64,000 nucleotides of DNA from Juglans regia (taxonomy: Eukaryota; Streptophyta; Magnoliopsida; Fagales; Juglandaceae): the NCBI RefSeq assembly GCF_001411555.2, contig NC_049909.1, positions 19,206,623 through 19,270,622 of the forward strand. The letters run 5' to 3'. This document shows, in pieces, positions 12,118-24,505 of the stretch (its first letter is position 1; every line of letters starts with the position of its first letter). The notes beneath the pieces are model-generated. The model worked only from the letters and a program-made list of their open reading frames with translations. It was not told the DNA's origin and searched no databases. The translations under genes were made by a program, and so were the position numbers.

Positions 12118-15100
12118 TCACCTGAACCTTCTGGGAACTTTCATGCCAAATCCATGTTTTGCCTTCTCAACCCTGTTAAAATAAGACCAACGGTCAATGA
12201 AAAGCAATTTCACATTTAAAAAGGAAAAAAAAAAAAATGTGCAGATTAGAGAAATTTGAAATTTGTGGTTTTGAAGGAATATTTATCCAACAAATTACGC
12301 TTTGGAATTGATAGATTTTATGCAATTTACATGGAGTGAGAAGGGAAGCATTAAGTGAATTGGCAAACTGGAAATTAAATTGAAAAATGCCTACTTCGAA
12401 AAAATAAAGTGATATCTGCGTTTGAGCCTTCCACATGGTGGGATATCAGAACATTTTAGCCGGTAGCATTCGCACGTTAGAAAGAAGAAATGACTTGCAA
12501 GCAAGAAAATAATCAAGTTTTTGCATACATAAAAGAAAGTAAAGAACTGGAATTGCTGAAAGAAAATCAATGCAAAATGAAATCATCCATGGTGTTAATG
12601 AAGAAATATCACCTTTTATGAGAATGGAATACAAAGCTCAAGAGATTTTATTCTTTTCTTTATCCTGACAACTAGTTTTAGAATTTTATTACGATTTCAA
12701 GCATGTTCCAGGGAATTGTAGACGAGAATCAGGACTTACGTTGGAGCAAGTTTGCCCAGGCCATCTAATTCCTTGCCAGAGTCCTCATCTACAACTCTCC
12801 CAGAAATCTCAACAAGATAAAATTTATCTCCTGTAGGTGGTAGTCCTCTGCTGACAAGCAGGTCTAGATCTTTCTGATTAAGCTCCCTCCCATTCACATG
12901 GACACCTGTGTTTCCACCAGCACAATTTGTTGGCATGGGATAGTTGAATTCTTCAATAAATGGCTGTAAAACAACAAAAATATATATTTTTTATTTGTAA
13001 CTTTAAATTCCAACACCAAACAAGTGAATTTATAAACCACAAAGCATTAAATCTTACAGGAATTATGCCAAGGCAAGTATGGCCCATCACACCCCAGAAT
13101 CCGGCTTGGGGATCATACCTGATGAAAGCAGATGAAAGAACCAGAAAGGAAAAAGTTGTTATTGTTTCGGCTAAACTAAAATCAGTCAATGTATTTACTA
13201 AACATAAAATATGACATGAATAAGTGCACATGATTATACTAGTTAAATTCCTAAGTTCAGCAACCATGACAGGAACACTAATGCTTGTTGGCACCATGAT
13301 CTTAGCTATAAATTACAAAATATAGGACCAGTTCAAGCCAATACTTAGAGGAATAGGTTAACTGCCGTCTCTAAGATAGTCATTGCATACCATAAAGTGC
13401 TAGGGATTTTGGGCCAAGCTATCCCTGGCCTACAAGGTGAGCTGATGATCACTGAGAGAGAGAGAGAGAGAGAGAGAGAGCTAATGATATAAAGTTCTCT
13501 TGTCTAGCACAAACAAGAGAGAATACAAGTCTATTCACGACGAATGCTTATGTCTCGACACCATCTCTGATATCTGCCTGTGAAAGACCGGTAATATATA
13601 TAGCCTACATTCGTAAATACACTATCAACCATGTAAGAAATCTGATCTTTTTTTTTTCAACTTTGTCCCATATAGAATTACTTGGTCATCAGGTTAGAGT
13701 TCATTATTGAAAATTAACTACGCATATATTTGTAATATTAATTCCTAAATTCGAAACAGGCTAATAGCCAACAATCTTGGACTTTGTCATCTTTTATATT
13801 GCACCATTCACAATGTTGTTTTCCGTCAAAGATATGCATGTTGTATAAGAGATAAAAATAGCAACAGATTGTGATTGGAACATAGACCTACCAATAATCT
13901 CCAGACTGGATTGGCCCAGCTAGCTTTTCAGCCTTCTTAACCAGATGGTCTGGTATAGGATGCCCATTAACTGAAACATTAAGTTTTTCATCCAGGCTTT
14001 GAGTAGGCGTTGAGAATTCTCTTAAGCTCTTCTTGATAAAACCCACAAAGAATGAAGAACTTTTGTTGGTCTTCGGTAGATCTTTCTCCTTGCTTGCCTC
14101 CACAGAGTCTTGAGATAGACATGTATTAAGATAATCATTGAATGAAACATCCAGCTCGGTTGCCACTGGCATATCTTCGATAGAATTTTGACGAGAAGTG
14201 ATCCTACCAAGGGCCTCCTTGTCTTGGTCCACACGTTTACTATTGTTTCCCTGCCCATATTTGCTCACTGAATGTTTTGGAGACAAGTCATCTTTTAAGG
14301 GCTGCTCAGTGGTGTGAGAAACATTTCCCTGCAAAATCACTGTATCTGGGCTCCCCTCAGGACAAGAAGAAATAGACAATGTCTTGGGACCCTGTCTGTT
14401 ATGTGTCAAATCTAAGTTATGACCAGAATTATGAAAATCAACCAAGCAGGAGTGGATGTTGCCAGCATCCAAACAACCATCAGAACTTGGATCGCTTTCA
14501 TTTAATACCTCTTCAGAACCGTCTTCAGCCTCGGCAGATATTTGTTTGGTTTCTTCAGGAACAGATATAATTAGCTTCTTATTCAAAATTTCAAACACTA
14601 TTATAGTTGAACAGCCACCACACCGCAGTTTCTGTCGATTCTTCTCTGTTGTTTTAAGTTTTCTAGGCAGTTTCAGCAACTCAAAGCAATTATAACAAGT
14701 TATGAATGGGGCACCATCTGCTACAGGATGGCAACACAACCTATTCCCCTGGGCTGCCACCTCTAGTCTCGGACGAATATCGCCAAGACCATCAACGTCT
14801 GAATCAAGTTCACTGGTCCATACTTTATGCGTCAGTGGGTCCCGAGAGGTCAACTGAGCAGGACTAGCAAATTGAGCATTGTAACTTTGTGGCCCAAGTT
14901 CATCATGATGGTAGAAATTTGAATTGATAGAATCCCGCTGAATCCTTCTATTGCCAAACACAGTGGCTGGAATTCGTGGAGGAACTTGCCAACTCTGTTC
15001 AAGACAGCGTGAACAAGAGCATGCAGGCTGGTTATAAAAGGTTTTGGGCTGATATGAAGCAAATGGATCTTGATTGAATTCCATGTACTGGCGTCGTAAG

Positions 15101-16439
15101 TATTCATGAGGTTCTCGTTGTGGGTATTGACTGAGTGGTTGATGGAGAGGCTTCCTTGTCATTTGAGGCTGATAAGATTCATCATATACAGGAAACTCAT
15201 TCATGACATGCCTTGGAGGAGGATGGAAGTTCGTTGGTCCCATGTTATGGAGATTCATGAAAGGCACATTTCCATGTGTATGATTGAAATAAGGGGGCCT
15301 TAGAAGATGCCTATCTGGGGCCTTATATACATCCCGGCCAACATTAGGATCAGGCAGAGTCCTATCAACAGGGACCAACGGTTTATCGTCCACAGAACGA
15401 GATCTGGAAACTTGATCTTTCAACTTATCCAACTTCCTGAGCAGTTCAGCTCGATTACATTCTAGTTGTTCAACTTTGTTACGCCCATCAAAATCACTAT
15501 CATGCTTGATCTGCTCGCCATAGCCATAAAATGAGTCTGGCTGAAAGTTTGAGGGTCCCTCGTAGGGATAAGCAAAAGTTGGATATTCCCTCTGAGAAGC
15601 AACTGCCCCGGGGTTTCTGTAAAAGCCCCCAAACCCATCCCTTTCCACACCCCATCGCTCTCTATTTGTTGAAGACCTTAGCCAGGCCGAATTTTCTCCA
15701 GTACTCGAACCAACGAACTCGGACCTATTCATATTCGTATGATCATGATCGTCTCCACGAGCCCAATAGTCTTCCGGGCGTTCCGGCAATCCCACATGTC
15801 TACCATGGAACCTAGTTTCTCTCTCTGTGCCATTTTGTCCAAGCCTCGAGTCCTTAACTTCTTCCCTAACATTTCCATCATTATCAGTCAGAACCTCTTT
15901 ATACTCGGCTTTTGATAAAGAATTACCAATCGAATTGACCCTTGTTTCTCCGAAGATTTTCCCTTCATTCATATTCACTTCAATCCCATCATTCTCCCTC
16001 TCAGTCCCAGAAGCACTGCCTAAACTACCACCCCCATTCTCAGACAAACCCTCCAATTTCTCAGAAGACCCTCTACCCAACATATTATCAGATATCACCA
16101 AGAACCCATCACCACCAGGGGCATTCTTCTTCGCTGTATAACCAAAATAAAAATTCAACCTCCCAAACCAGTAAAACAGTATTATTTAAGTTTCCGACTC
16201 TTTTTTATTTATTTATTTTCCTTTTGCTCATTTTGATTTCTCATCGACCAAACGAAGAAGGAGAAGTAAAGAACAGAATAAAACTCGGACGGAGAAAGGA
16301 GAAAGAGCGGAAAAGTAAGCGTACCTCGGAGAACAGCACCACAACCACCACAACTGTAAACAGAATAGTCAGGGAGCTCGGGTAGGTCGTTTCCACACTC
16401 GGGGCAACGAACTACTCAAAATTTGGACCCCTCAGCCAT
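12118..16439 (-). CDS. DUF3133 / EDR4-like zinc-ribbon protein with a TGA at codon 8
   Basis: The exons are 16439-16325, 16133-13892, 13118-13058, 12963-12740 and 12172-12118, GT-AG and in phase; 899 codons including the final stop. Residues 9-38 form an N-terminal zinc ribbon with CPEC (12-15) and CGGC (30-33), which marks the start at 16439. Residues about 510-560 form a second zinc ribbon (DUF3133; CYNC and CGGC). The C-terminal part (YDPQAGFWGVMGH at about 786, then PPFIEEFNYP) is a conserved plant extension of this family. The middle is charged, low-complexity and rich in Pro/Tyr/His. Arabidopsis EDR4 of this family modulates disease resistance; the role here is inferred. Codon 8 is TGA (16418-16416), where relatives have a sense codon, probably Arg. 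If real, it leaves initiation at Met56, without the first ribbon. Everything else is open. Confidence 0.88.
13454..13480. repeat. (GA)n microsatellite
   Basis: This is an uninterrupted GA dinucleotide run of about 27 bases in intron 2 of the DUF3133 gene. Confidence 0.95.
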
Positions 16440-17235
16440 TAGCAAGCATCGAAATCCAGACCCAGAACCAGAACGCCAACTAAAATTATCAAAACGCTCA
16501 AAACAAGCCCAACCCGCCTCGAAACCCACAAACCCTCTTACATCAAAAACCTCAAAAACTTACAAAACAACAACAATATATACCGGAGACAAGTAGAATG
16601 CGAGGCAGAAATGAAGTAGATTCCCCATATGAGGATATCACGTATCTCTAGTATGAGAATATCTACTAATTACTTTTCCAAGTCCCACAATATAAAATAA
16701 AAATAAATAAATTCAACGACCCCAACTTTTATACGTGTAGTATGACTTGTTTAATGACATTGTTAGTCAGAAAACACCACCACTTGGTACTTCAACGTCG
16801 TCGTAATTTCTGAAGAAATAGAACTCGGAACAAATCGGGAAAATAAAGCCTTTTAAACCCTTGATTATTGGTAAAGAAAATGAAGGTTGACCGATTATAA
16901 TATCATGACAAGAGTTTTGATCATGATAGTATAAAAATAAATTTATAAATTATCATGATTTTATATAATACATTATATTTATTTTACAATAAAAATAATT
17001 TTATAATTTAAAATATTATCATATCAATTTATAAATTTATTTTTATAAAACTTTTTTATAATTAAAATATTTCTCTAATATCATTTGTTATTAGCCTCTA
17101 ATTTATTCTAAATAAACTTCTTTATGATATTCTGACAATGTCAACATGAATCTTGCTTCAGATCTCAATAAACAAGAAGGTAGTAGTTGCTTCACAGCAT
17201 AATTTTCATGAGAGATGAAAAGGAAATGCTTAATT

Positions 17236-17472
17236 AAGACTTTTTTATTTTTTCAAAACTTCTCAATTCATCTTATTTTATTTTATATAATTATTATAAT
17301 CTTTTTAAATTTTTATATAAAATAAAATAAATAATTTAATTTTTTTAAATTTTAAAATAAAAATAATATTAAAAAATATTTTTTAATAATATTTTTTTAA
17401 TTTTTAATTTTTATCTTAACTCAATTTATCTCATCTCATCTTATCTCATCTATAAATACAAACGTGGCTTAA
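17236..17472. repeat. MITE, TTTGGATAGT family (reverse orientation)
   Basis: It contains CTCAATTCATCTTATTTTAT, TATAATTATTATAATCTTTT, AAATAAATAATTTAATTTTT and the tail CTCATCTCATCTTATCTCAT, in the family's internal order and in reverse orientation. Confidence 0.7.
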
Positions 17473-17956
17473 GTCTATTATCAGGATATTTATGATTCAA
17501 TGACTAATCAGCAAATGTAAACACAGTTTACGTGGGCTTTATATCTTTAACCCTTTGGCATTTTCGTCATAAAAAGAGTAATTTTTTTTATGTATTTTTT
17601 TAATCATTATAAATAATTTTTAAAAAAATAAAAAATTCATAATATTATTAAAAAATATATTTTTAATCATTCAGTGAAAAAAAAAATTTATTTGAGACAT
17701 TTTTTAGATCCGAACCCAAAGCATTTCTCATTTTATTATGTGAATAAAAACTTAGAGGGCATGTCACACCGCTCGTGGACCTCCCTGTCCGAGTTAAAAG
17801 TCAAAAACGTGTTCGCGTTTCAAGACAAGTCAGCCACGCGGCATAGTTCTATGTGAATGTGTTATTCCAAATTTTTGGAATTTTTTTCTTGACCTAGCTT
17901 TAAGCCAACGGGCAATAATGTAGAGATAGACAGCGGGGCTCCGGGCAGGTTTGGTA

Positions 17957-18150
17957 CATCAACCAAAACATAAAATTCTCATCTCATTTCATCTCATCAT
18001 TATATTTTTTTCAAATTTTCATACAAAATATTATAAACAATTCAACTTTTTAAAATCCCAATACACCTTTTTCAAATCCCAAAACAATAATAATATTAAA
18101 ATTTAATATTTTAAACTTCAAAACAAAACACAAAATTCTCATCTCACTCC
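17957..18150. repeat. MITE, TTTGGATAGT family (reverse orientation, internally duplicated tail)
   Basis: It starts with CAAAACATAAAATTCTCATC and ends with a near-copy of the same string at about 18122. Between them are the family's AACAATTCAACTTTTTAAAA and AAATCCCAAAACAATAATAA blocks. Confidence 0.6.
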
Positions 18151-18589
18151 CCAAACCTACCCTTACTGCCCCGTCTTGTTTCTGTCCCGTCTCTGTATGG
18201 GTGGACGGGCTATCCAGCTTGGTCCATGCAAGGGCGGGTCCCCTGCCCCACATAGAGAGATGTCCCGCCTCCGCTTTATATATAAATTATTTATTTATTT
18301 ATTTATATATATATATATATAATTTATTAAATACTTAAAATTATATTCAAGTCATTGAATTGTTTTAACCTCTTAGGCCAATTAAGTCTCACATTACTTA
18401 AGGATGACTATTGTATTGCATTAGCCTTCTATATAAAAGTTGGTCTAAGAGACCAAATCAATCCAAAATCTAACTCTAATGAATTTAAGTTTTTTTTTAT
18501 ATTTATAAATTTTAATTTATTATTTAAATTATATTATAATTTGGGTCTAAAAAAATATTTTTAGACTAATTTTTTTTTTTAAATACAAT

Positions 18590-18736
18590 GTGGTGCCTAG
18601 GTGGGGGGTGAGACGGATTGAATTTTTTCCCCCGCCTCCCGGCACCGGGGCAGGGGGAAACCCCCAACCCCTGCATGGTGCGGGGCAGGGTGCGGCGGGA
18701 TACCCCCGCCCCGCACCATGCGGGTATCACCCCTAC
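18590..18736. repeat. GC-rich inverted-repeat element
   Basis: This C/G-rich island stands out in AT-rich surroundings. CATGGTGCGGGGC and GCCCCGCACCATG form a perfect 13-bp inverted repeat separated by about 20 bases, and the right end is GTATCACCCCTA, like the CACCCCTA end of hAT-type MITEs. A second GC-rich stretch at 18160-18270 may be its left partner, but I could not match clear terminal repeats. Confidence 0.5.
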
Positions 18737-20290
18737 AATAATGTTATGATTCTTCGATTCCCAATTCAATGGTTCTATGATTAAAACCGTGTTATATATA
18801 AGAAAAATTTACATGTATTTAAGAAAAAATTATAAAAAAATTATTTTTTCACATATCAGTTATTAATATGTTAAAAATCATAAAATTTAATTAAAAAAAT
18901 AACAAAATAAATCTTATAAATAAATTGTAAATACATATAGCATTACTCTATATATAAAGATACATATCTGGTACCTTATTAATTGTATGAAGTCTAAGTT
19001 CTAACTTATTAGAAACAAGAAAAAAAAACTAGCAATTTCATGGAAAAGAGAGAAAAGTATTTTAGATTTGAGAAATGTTTTAGTTATAAAGAGATTTTAT
19101 AAAAATAAATTTAATTGTTGTGACTTCATATAATACGTCAATATGATAAAATAGATCTAACGTATCACATAAAGTCACATCAATTTATGAGTTCACTTTT
19201 ATAAAATCTATTTATGTATATAGTAGCACTTCTAAAAAAATAATATTTTTAAACAGACACATAAAATAGAGTAATACTAAACATACAAATCCTTTAAGAA
19301 AATAAAATCCATTATATTATTTCAAGTTGGTCCTTTTCTTCTTTTTTAATTTGTACAAAACTTGCGGCTCCTAAGCAAACCCAAGTCATTTTACTAGAGC
19401 TAAAACTTGGAGTAGCTCGCAATCTCGTCCGATTTCAGACACAATGGGCTTGTTCCCTCATCCACTATCTAAAGCCCAGCTTTTAATTAAGACACTGGCA
19501 ACTCGGCCTATAAAAGAAAGAAATATGGGCTTTTTGGGCCCCCACTGAATCAACTCTGGCTCCAATGAACAATCACTCATGTTTGATTCAGCAAATTCAG
19601 TGTGCTAGAGCATTGCAAAACATGAATTTGCGGGGGCATCGGCGTCCCCTTTCCTTCCCACTATATTATGGTGGGACACCATTCATATTTTATAATTATT
19701 TTATAAATTATTTTAAAATTAATTAACGTCACTTTATTAATAAAATATTTTAATTTTATATAACTACCCTTTACTTTAAATAGAGTTATAAAATTGGCAT
19801 AGACTAATTGTAAGTTTATCATTTTTCTTTCATAATTATATTTTAAATTCTAAAAAATAACATATCATATCCTTTTAACTACAATGCGCTAATTGTAGTT
19901 GAAGGATACAATGTGTTAGTTTTGATTAGTTAGTATAAAATATAAATCCTCTATACATTTAAAAGTGAAAAATACATAAGGTCTCGAATCAAATCTCCAT
20001 TTTTCTAATATTTAACAGCCAAACGGTGGAAGTTCACGGCTTGAAGCAATATAGGTTACAATCGTGAGGCATGCTTGTCCCAAACTACATCCCAAATAGA
20101 ACATGACACTCAAAAAGAGAGAATTTATACAAAGATAACTGCACGGAATTTGACTATTTGAAACTTGTACAAATTATTTCTCTTTTAAATAATATTATCG
20201 GGTCGAAATCCTATAATAATCTTACATGATCCCTAAGTATGATGGAAATTATTTTATACTTCATGTCTTCTGCTAAACTTTATACCATGA

Positions 20291-20722
20291 TTATGTCGTG
20301 CTGTGAGCAATTTGGAGACCCTTATGATGAATGGCAATCAGCCCTTCAGATTCTGCAGGCAATCTCAGTTTTACATCTTTCTTCTTGCATAACCCTACAC
20401 TGCAACATATACTAAAAAGCCTGCTTCTAAGCTTTTTGGCCGTCTCCTTCATTTCCACGTCCAATATCCTTCTCTTCAAGTGACTCCCAGCTTCAGAGTT
20501 GGCGACAGATCCTGCTTCATCAAGGCCTTCCTTCTTTACGGCATGGCCACAATCTGAGCTCGATGTAAATGGTGAAATCGTAGAGTTAGAACCGGAGAAA
20601 AGTGGCAAGGCCATCATGTGCCGCTCAAGGACATGGCCAAGTGTAGCTATTTCATATGAATCATACAAAGGACTCCCACAGTCCCAGAGGGTTGCAGCTT
20701 TTTCTTCCTTTATTTTCTTCAT
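20291..20722 (-). CDS. uncharacterised plant protein, 143 aa (LWDCGSPLYDSYE motif)
   Basis: A single open frame of 144 codons starts at 20722 (ATGAAGAAAATAAAG). Residues 11-23 read ATLWDCGSPLYDS, followed by YEIATLGHVLERHMM. I recall the LWDCGS-LYDSYE opening from small uncharacterised plant proteins, but not their function. The middle is Ser-rich. Residues about 83-100 are basic and Lys/Arg-rich (HLKRRILDVEMKETAKKLRS), and a Cys pair (ICCSVGLCKKK) follows. No signal peptide, membrane segment or enzyme motif is seen. A TATATATA stretch at 20752-20761 lies about 30 bp upstream. A tiny upstream ATG (ATGCAGAAATGA) overlaps the start. The absence of introns fits the small size. Confidence 0.72.
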   Translation of the reverse strand: MKKIKEEKAATLWDCGSPLYDSYEIATLGHVLERHMMALPLFSGSNSTISPFTSSSDCGHAVKKEGLDEAGSVANSEAGSHLKRRILDVEMKETAKKLRSRLFSICCSVGLCKKKDVKLRLPAESEGLIAIHHKGLQIAHSTT

Positions 20723-20769
20723 TTCTGCATTTTTATAAGGGATTTTGAGGTTATATATATAGACACTAG

Positions 20770-22093
20770 TATGCTTTTTGTTTTTTTGGTATATTCTGAA
20801 ACCTATATTCCTTGGTTAAAATCTTGAGATGATGTCACCTAAAACTGCTTTATTTCATGTCTATTTACTATTATAATTATTTATTAAGACCATAATATGT
20901 TTACATGTAAGCAGATAGAACAAGCCATTGGACATGTGCTTCGATGTAATTGGGCTGCTGAAATTGATGCAGTTGGAGTTGTTGTTGCATTAACATGTTC
21001 CTCAAGTTTTAGCAAAAGAATCATTTTTCTCCTGTTAGTTTACAAGGAAGCCACCTACCTAACCTTGGCCACAACATGACTGCACACTTGGAGAGTTCAA
21101 AAATCGACTTCAATGATACCATCATGATAACGTTGATTATCACTACTAAAAAGAAATGCAGAACTCTATTGGCCGGTCGGTTTTTGTCCATTTTGGGGTC
21201 ATGTACTACACTGGTTTGGTTGATCTTCTGGCAGTTTTCGTAAATGAAATGATATGAAATGAGTTAAGAAAAAAGTTAAAAGTTAAATAAAATATTGTTA
21301 GAACATATTTTTTTAATATTATTTTTATTTTTTTATTTAAAAAAATTGAATTGTTTATTATTTTGTGTAGAAATTTAAAAAAATTGTAATAATTAGATAA
21401 GATAAAATGAGATGAATAATTTTATAAAAATGAACGAGTAAGTGTTCTTTCGTGGATGATTAGAAACTGTTGCGGGTTGGGTCGGCCTTGGACATGCATG
21501 AAGTTTAGAAGTTTCGGGCTGGGTTGGTACGTTTTCTAGCCTAGGCTGGCTAGCACTCGAGCCTCACTGAACTTCGAACGCATGAAAAGAAAGATCGAGT
21601 TGAGTTTAAGGAAGTTGTGAATCATACTGCTTTATTTGTTCATTGAGTCTTGCTTACAACTCATCGTGTAAACAATACCATATCAATGCGGTTTGAAGCT
21701 CAGATTTCCTGCTGAAAATTTTCAGAAGATGCTAGCTCTTGCGTCGAATGATCGGTGACCCCGAGGCCACCTCCAAGCAAAAGTCTCTACTGTTTTAACA
21801 CAGCCTCAATGATCTGTTGTAAGATTGAATCAAAGCCGACGTTTCATCATTTCAAGATATAGCTAGATAATGGTAGATACATTCTGGATTAATGATCAGG
21901 GTAGGCTAAAGTTGGCATCCAAAAATTTTACACTATATGCTGAACATCAATATTCAAGCATCACCTTAAATGATTATCCACCAAATTGCCTGCCTCCCCG
22001 GAAAATAGAAAAGGAAGAAGAAAAATAGAAACAATAAAAACAATTATGGAGCAAAAGCATAAGGACACACTTATATGCGAAATGATCGGGCAC
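20770..22093. other. intergenic, no gene recognised
   Basis: It contains a TTTGGATAGT-family MITE at 21236-21440. The right part, from about 21650 to 22093, is the likely 3' flank of the minus-strand coiled-coil gene. Nothing else recognisable was found. Confidence 0.5.
21236..21440. repeat. MITE, TTTGGATAGT family (diverged ends)
   Basis: The blocks GAAATGAGTTAAGAAAAAAG, AAAGTTAAATAAAATATTGT, ATTGAATTGTTTATTATTTT and TTGTAATAATTAGATAAGAT occur in the family order. The terminal repeats are degraded. Confidence 0.65.
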
Positions 22094-24505
22094 TTAGCTT
22101 GCCCCCTGCCCTCTAACAGTCACCTTTGAGAGCATTTCCTTGAAATAATCCTGTCTACTGCGGTGATAATCAATCCACACGCACAGCTGCCTTATGGCCT
22201 CCCTTTTCTCCTCCCCAATTCCCAACATACCATCATCCTTTTCTTTTATCGTGTTTTTCAACTCTGCTACTGTCTTCTGGAGTTGGTTTACTGCTTTACT
22301 CAGATTCTCTTTCTCTGCTTCTTCCTCGCTTGCCTTCACCTCTAGCTTCCCAACCCTCTCTCTCATTGCCGCTTCCTTGTCTTTAATATCTTGCAGCTGC
22401 TCCACTAGATTATGTAACTCCTTCTTTAGCTGCTCTTTCTCAATATTTGTCTCCGCGACCCAGTTCTTTGCAATGTGAAGCTCACTTGAAATTTCAAACA
22501 TACAATTCTCATAATTTTTGTAGTCCTCTTCAAACTTCTGGATCACTGTTTCCAGCCCTGTCATGGTACTGTTCACAATCTCCGAGATTTCTATAATCAT
22601 TCTTTGATGGGCTTCATTGTTGCTAGCAATGATTCCAGACAATGTCTCAATTCTTTCTTCACATGCTCTCTGTTCTTGCTGGAATCTCAGTTCTGTAATT
22701 CTGAAAGCTGCTTCTCTCTCAATTAGTAATTGTTCAGTGACACGGAGCTTCTGGTTTGAGAGGCGGTGCTTAACTTCAATTGTGCGGACATTCTCAACCA
22801 AAGAACTATGTTCGTCTCCTTTTAACTCTAGATCTCTTCTCAGGTCTTCAGCCAGTTGTTCCAGATCAGCTATCACCTGATCTTTGGATTCAATGTTCAA
22901 GCGGAACTGCTCTGCTGTTTCTCCAATCTTCTTCTCTGCAACTTTGAGATTTAACTTGCACTCCTGAAGCTGACCTTCTAGCTGTTCATGCTCCTCTTTC
23001 AGATTTTCTATCTGGATTATGTATTCTGAATTTTCAGGTTTTCTATCTGAAATTTCATCTTCTCTCTTACTTGACATCATTTCCATTTCTGAAATTTGGG
23101 CTTGCAGTTGTATATTATGTTCTCCCAGTTGTTTTGCTTCATCTGCTTTACTCTCTAACTGTGTTTCCATATCTCTTTTCTGGTTTTGCAGCAATGCCAG
23201 CTCCTGTTCCAGGCCTGTAATTTGACCCAGAAATCCCTTTAGCCGAGTTGATGATTCATTCTCATGTGCCTCGCTCATATCCTTGAGATTTGAAAGTTCT
23301 GTTTCCCTCTCACATAGTTTCTCCTTTAACTGACTTGACTCACCCGTGAGTTCTTGTATTGTGTTCTGTGTCTGCTGAATCTCATTTGAGACTTCTGAAA
23401 TTTTCAAGCTGAGAGATTTATTCTCTTCCTCAGAAGCTTTCAGATTGTGGCCTAAATCTGACACTTGCTGCTCTGCAGATTCTAGCTGCTGCCTTATATC
23501 GACAACTTCCCGTCTAACAGCTTCTAGCTCTTGCCGAAGGTTTACCTTTTCATGTTTGAGCTGATCAACCATAGTTCTTAAGCCTTTTGTAATCTTCTCT
23601 CCCTCTTCAATCCTTCTGACAACAGCCTCCTTCTCCACGATCAAATTATCTCTCTCCTTGCTCAGTTCTGCTTCTATCTTGCCAGCAGTCTCCAGTTTTT
23701 TATTCAGTTCACTATTCTCAGTCAAAAGTTTTGTTTTTTCAAAGTCCAACCTTTCACCTTCAGTCTTCATATCGGCAACGATTTTGTCTGCCGCTTGTAT
23801 CTTGCTCAAAGCTGCATGGTATTCCACATTTAAAGCTTCCTTTTCCTCACCCATAGCTGTCAACTTCCTCTTCAGGTCAGCAACTTCTAGACGAACCATT
23901 TGAAGTTCTTTCCCAACGCCATCACTAGTTTTCCGAAATTCACTTTCCAATTGTCCGTTCTGACTACCTTTGTCCTTTGGAGAGTAGTCTGAATCCGAGT
24001 CTGAGCTGGATGAAGAATCACCCTCTTTTCCTTGTTTGCCATGAATTTCTTTCCTTAGCTCTCCTGTTAGATGATCATATCTTGCATAGAGTGACTGGTA
24101 ATGTTTGTGGAAATCCTTAATTAGTTGAGCAACTGCTTCCTTTTTGGAGTTCTCTGGGATACCATCTCCTTCAGGATCTGTGTCTTTGATCAGCTTCAAG
24201 ATCTTTTCCACATTGTCCTCAATTTCTGCAAAATCAGGGAGCTTAATTTTCTATTTGATGATCAATTAAGGTTAAAAGGAAAATATCAGTAGATACAAAT
24301 TATGATTCAAAATTGATGTTAAGCCAGTTCCAGCTATGAATTTGATTGCGTCCAAATACCCTTCACAAGCTCAAATCTATGGATCAGCATTATTTTGATA
24401 TAAACAATCACCTGTTTTAGCTTCTTTCAGTTGTTGATTATTCTCTGAATCAATGTGGTTCCCAAAGAAAGACTTTATAGAATCCCTGAAGCGATGTTTT
24501 GTCAT
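22094..24505 (-). CDS. COP1-interactive protein 1 (CIP1)-like coiled-coil protein
   Basis: The coding exons are 24505-24412 and 24225-22094 (GT-AG, in phase), 741 aa. The N-terminus MTKHRFRDSIKSFFGNHID, the segment HYQSLYARYDHLTGELRK (NAB-like actin-binding region) and the acidic Ser run SSSSSDSDSDYS all look like Arabidopsis CIP1. The rest is almost one long Glu/Lys/Leu coiled coil. The C-terminus REAIRQLCVWIDYHRSRQDY is the family's typical end, so the protein is complete but about half the length I recall for Arabidopsis CIP1 (about 1,590 aa). CIP1 was found as a cytoskeleton-associated binder of the COP1 ubiquitin ligase; that role here is inferred. An SPA gene, whose product is COP1's core partner, lies 12.5 kb away. 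Confidence 0.87.

Larger units (their letters stand above)
16440..20290. other. intergenic repeat-rich stretch, no gene recognised
   Basis: The first 200-300 bases are the likely promoter and leader of the minus-strand DUF3133 gene. The rest is AT-rich and holds two TTTGGATAGT-family MITEs (17236-17472 and 17957-18150) and a GC-rich hairpin sequence (18590-18736). A TA microsatellite lies near 18305-18322. The open frames here are short and show no family resemblance. Confidence 0.6.

Noticed and set aside
14022..15815. Several long frames on both strands inside the DUF3133 exon
   Set aside because: They are shadows of the main reading frame in a long exon; no splice support or homology.
16416..16418. 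Selenocysteine or readthrough as explanation for the TGA at codon 8
   Set aside because: Land plants lack selenocysteine insertion, and no conserved readthrough context is visible; a mutation or sequence error is simpler.
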